Part shown: positions 6,400 through 7,172 of the stretch, one piece after another | Numbering within the stretch: position 1 is the first letter of the stretch | Layout of the letters: each line of letters begins with the position of its first letter | Source of the DNA: Bacteroidaceae bacterium | GTDB lineage: Bacteria; Bacteroidota; Bacteroidia; Bacteroidales; Bacteroidaceae | Length of the DNA: 7,172 nucleotides | Direction of reading: 5' to 3' | NCBI GenBank assembly: GCA_021443285.1 | Contig: JABUUG010000061.1 | Coordinates: forward strand, 1 to 7,172 | Program-made: the position numbers and the translations under genes | The notes under the pieces: generated by a model | Databases searched by the model: none | Told to the model about the DNA's origin: nothing | Seen by the model: the letters and a program-made list of their open reading frames with translations, nothing else

Positions 6400-7143
6400 A
6401 TGCGCTATTTCATTTATTTCCAATATGACGGGACGAGGTATCATGGATGGCAGATACAGCCCAACGGGATAACTGTGCAGGAGGAACTGCAGAGGGCGCT
6501 TTCCGTTGTATTGAGGCGTGAGACGGAGGTGGTCGGCGCTGGGCGCACCGACACGGGGGTTCATGCCCGATTAATGGTGGCGCATTTTGATTCTCCGGTC
6601 CGACTGGACATCGGTGAGCGTGGGGAGATGTATAAACTGAACCGTCTTCTTCCGCCCGACATTTCTGTCCTGAAAATAGAAGAGGTGGCGGATGATATGC
6701 ATGCTCGTTTTTCAGCAATTTCAAGGACTTATCGTTACTACATATCCACCCGTAAGACACCCTTCTTGCGACAATACTGCTGGCAGATACACTGGCATCT
6801 TGATTTTTCTGCAATGAACGAAGCGGCTGAGCTTCTTGTTGGTGAGAAGGACTTTGCCTCTTTCTGTAAGGTGGGGTCTGATGTGAAGACAACCATGTGC
6901 AACCTTACGCGCGCGGTGTGGGTGCAGGATAGTGATACAGAATGGCATTTTGAGATAAGCTGCAACCGTTTTCTGCGGAACATGGTGCGTGCCGTTGTAG
7001 GGACACTTGTTGAGGTTGGCAGGGGGCGTATGAGCTTGCGGGAGTTTACGGATGTGCTTTCCGCAAAGTCGCGTTCGAGGGCTGGTGAGAGTGTACCTGC
7101 GCAAGGGCTGTTCCTTGAGGATATTAAGTATTCTCGCGGCTGA
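6400..7143 (+). CDS. truA: tRNA pseudouridine(38-40) synthase TruA
   Basis: TruA isomerises uridines 38, 39 and 40 in the anticodon stem-loop of many tRNAs to pseudouridine, which supports decoding accuracy. It is a cytoplasmic dimer that needs no cofactor. The 247-residue length is normal for the family. The N terminus reads YFQYDGTRYHGWQIQP (residues 6-21). The catalytic motif GAGRTDTGVHA at 46-56 contains nucleophile Asp51. The conserved aromatic segment SRTYRYYI lies at 108-115 after MHARFSA. The C-terminal half has FASFCKVGSD and FLRNMVRAVVGTLVEVGRGR, the latter a well-conserved TruA block. ATG at 6400 is the first start after an in-frame TAG at 6388-6390, so the start is secure. It lies 74 nt after dacB, a gap that holds two hairpins, so it may be transcribed partly on its own. 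A new start codon may follow 11 nt after the stop. Confidence 0.98.
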   Translation: MRYFIYFQYDGTRYHGWQIQPNGITVQEELQRALSVVLRRETEVVGAGRTDTGVHARLMVAHFDSPVRLDIGERGEMYKLNRLLPPDISVLKIEEVADDMHARFSAISRTYRYYISTRKTPFLRQYCWQIHWHLDFSAMNEAAELLVGEKDFASFCKVGSDVKTTMCNLTRAVWVQDSDTEWHFEISCNRFLRNMVRAVVGTLVEVGRGRMSLREFTDVLSAKSRSRAGESVPAQGLFLEDIKYSRG

Positions 7144-7154
7144 CTTCATAATTA

Positions 7155-7172
7155 ATGGATATTGCCAATAAG
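7155..7172 (+). CDS. Possible start of a further gene, cut by the window edge
   Basis: An ATG at 7155-7157 opens a frame reading MDIANK to the window end, 11 nt after the truA stop. The spacer is AT-rich (ATAATTA), as before the other genes here, and the short distance fits the tandem arrangement. Six codons are too few to identify a family or to prove that it is coding. Confidence 0.3.

Noticed and set aside
6410..7149. Overlapping minus-strand open frames opposite truA.
   Set aside because: truA is complete and conserved on the + strand, and the antisense translations show low-complexity Pro/Arg/Ser-rich sequence typical of shadows.

Overview
The window is a compact, single-strand stretch of chromosome from a Bacteroidota species. 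It is most likely Bacteroidales and plausibly Prevotellaceae. The evidence is a PorV-type type IX secretion outer-membrane protein, the MEP isoprenoid enzyme IspF, signal peptides ending in '...A|Q', AT-rich spacers with no consistent Shine-Dalgarno sequence, and a GC content near 50% in hand-counted rows. The genus is an inference; nothing in the window fixes it.

Layout, all on the + strand: (1) 1-222, C-terminal end of an M24B Xaa-Pro aminopeptidase; (2) 245-1450, secreted C1B papain-fold aminopeptidase (PepC/bleomycin hydrolase family); (3) 1483-3201, RecJ single-strand exonuclease with a GTG start; (4) 3198-4388, PorV, overlapping recJ by ATGA; (5) 4435-4923, IspF; (6) 4964-6325, PBP4-type D-Ala-D-Ala carboxypeptidase (DacB); (7) 6400-7143, TruA tRNA pseudouridine synthase; (8) a possible next start codon at 7155. 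Gaps are 22, 32, -4, 46, 40, 74 and 11 nt. No gene-free stretch exceeds 74 nt, so much of the window could be co-transcribed, although no promoter could be identified.

The first two genes both act on peptides: one removes residues ahead of proline, the other is a general thiol aminopeptidase exported from the cytoplasm. PorV and DacB act in the outer membrane and periplasm. RecJ, IspF and TruA are housekeeping enzymes for DNA repair, isoprenoid precursors and tRNA modification. Apart from the two peptidases and the recJ/porV coupling, I see no shared pathway.

I found no mobile element, CRISPR array, tRNA, rRNA, phage gene or unknown system. This reads as an ordinary core-genome region. The points worth a second look are modest: a short C-terminal arm and signal peptide on the PepC-like enzyme, porV sitting behind recJ instead of porU, a marked change of GC skew near 4.9 kb, and two consecutive hairpins between dacB and truA.
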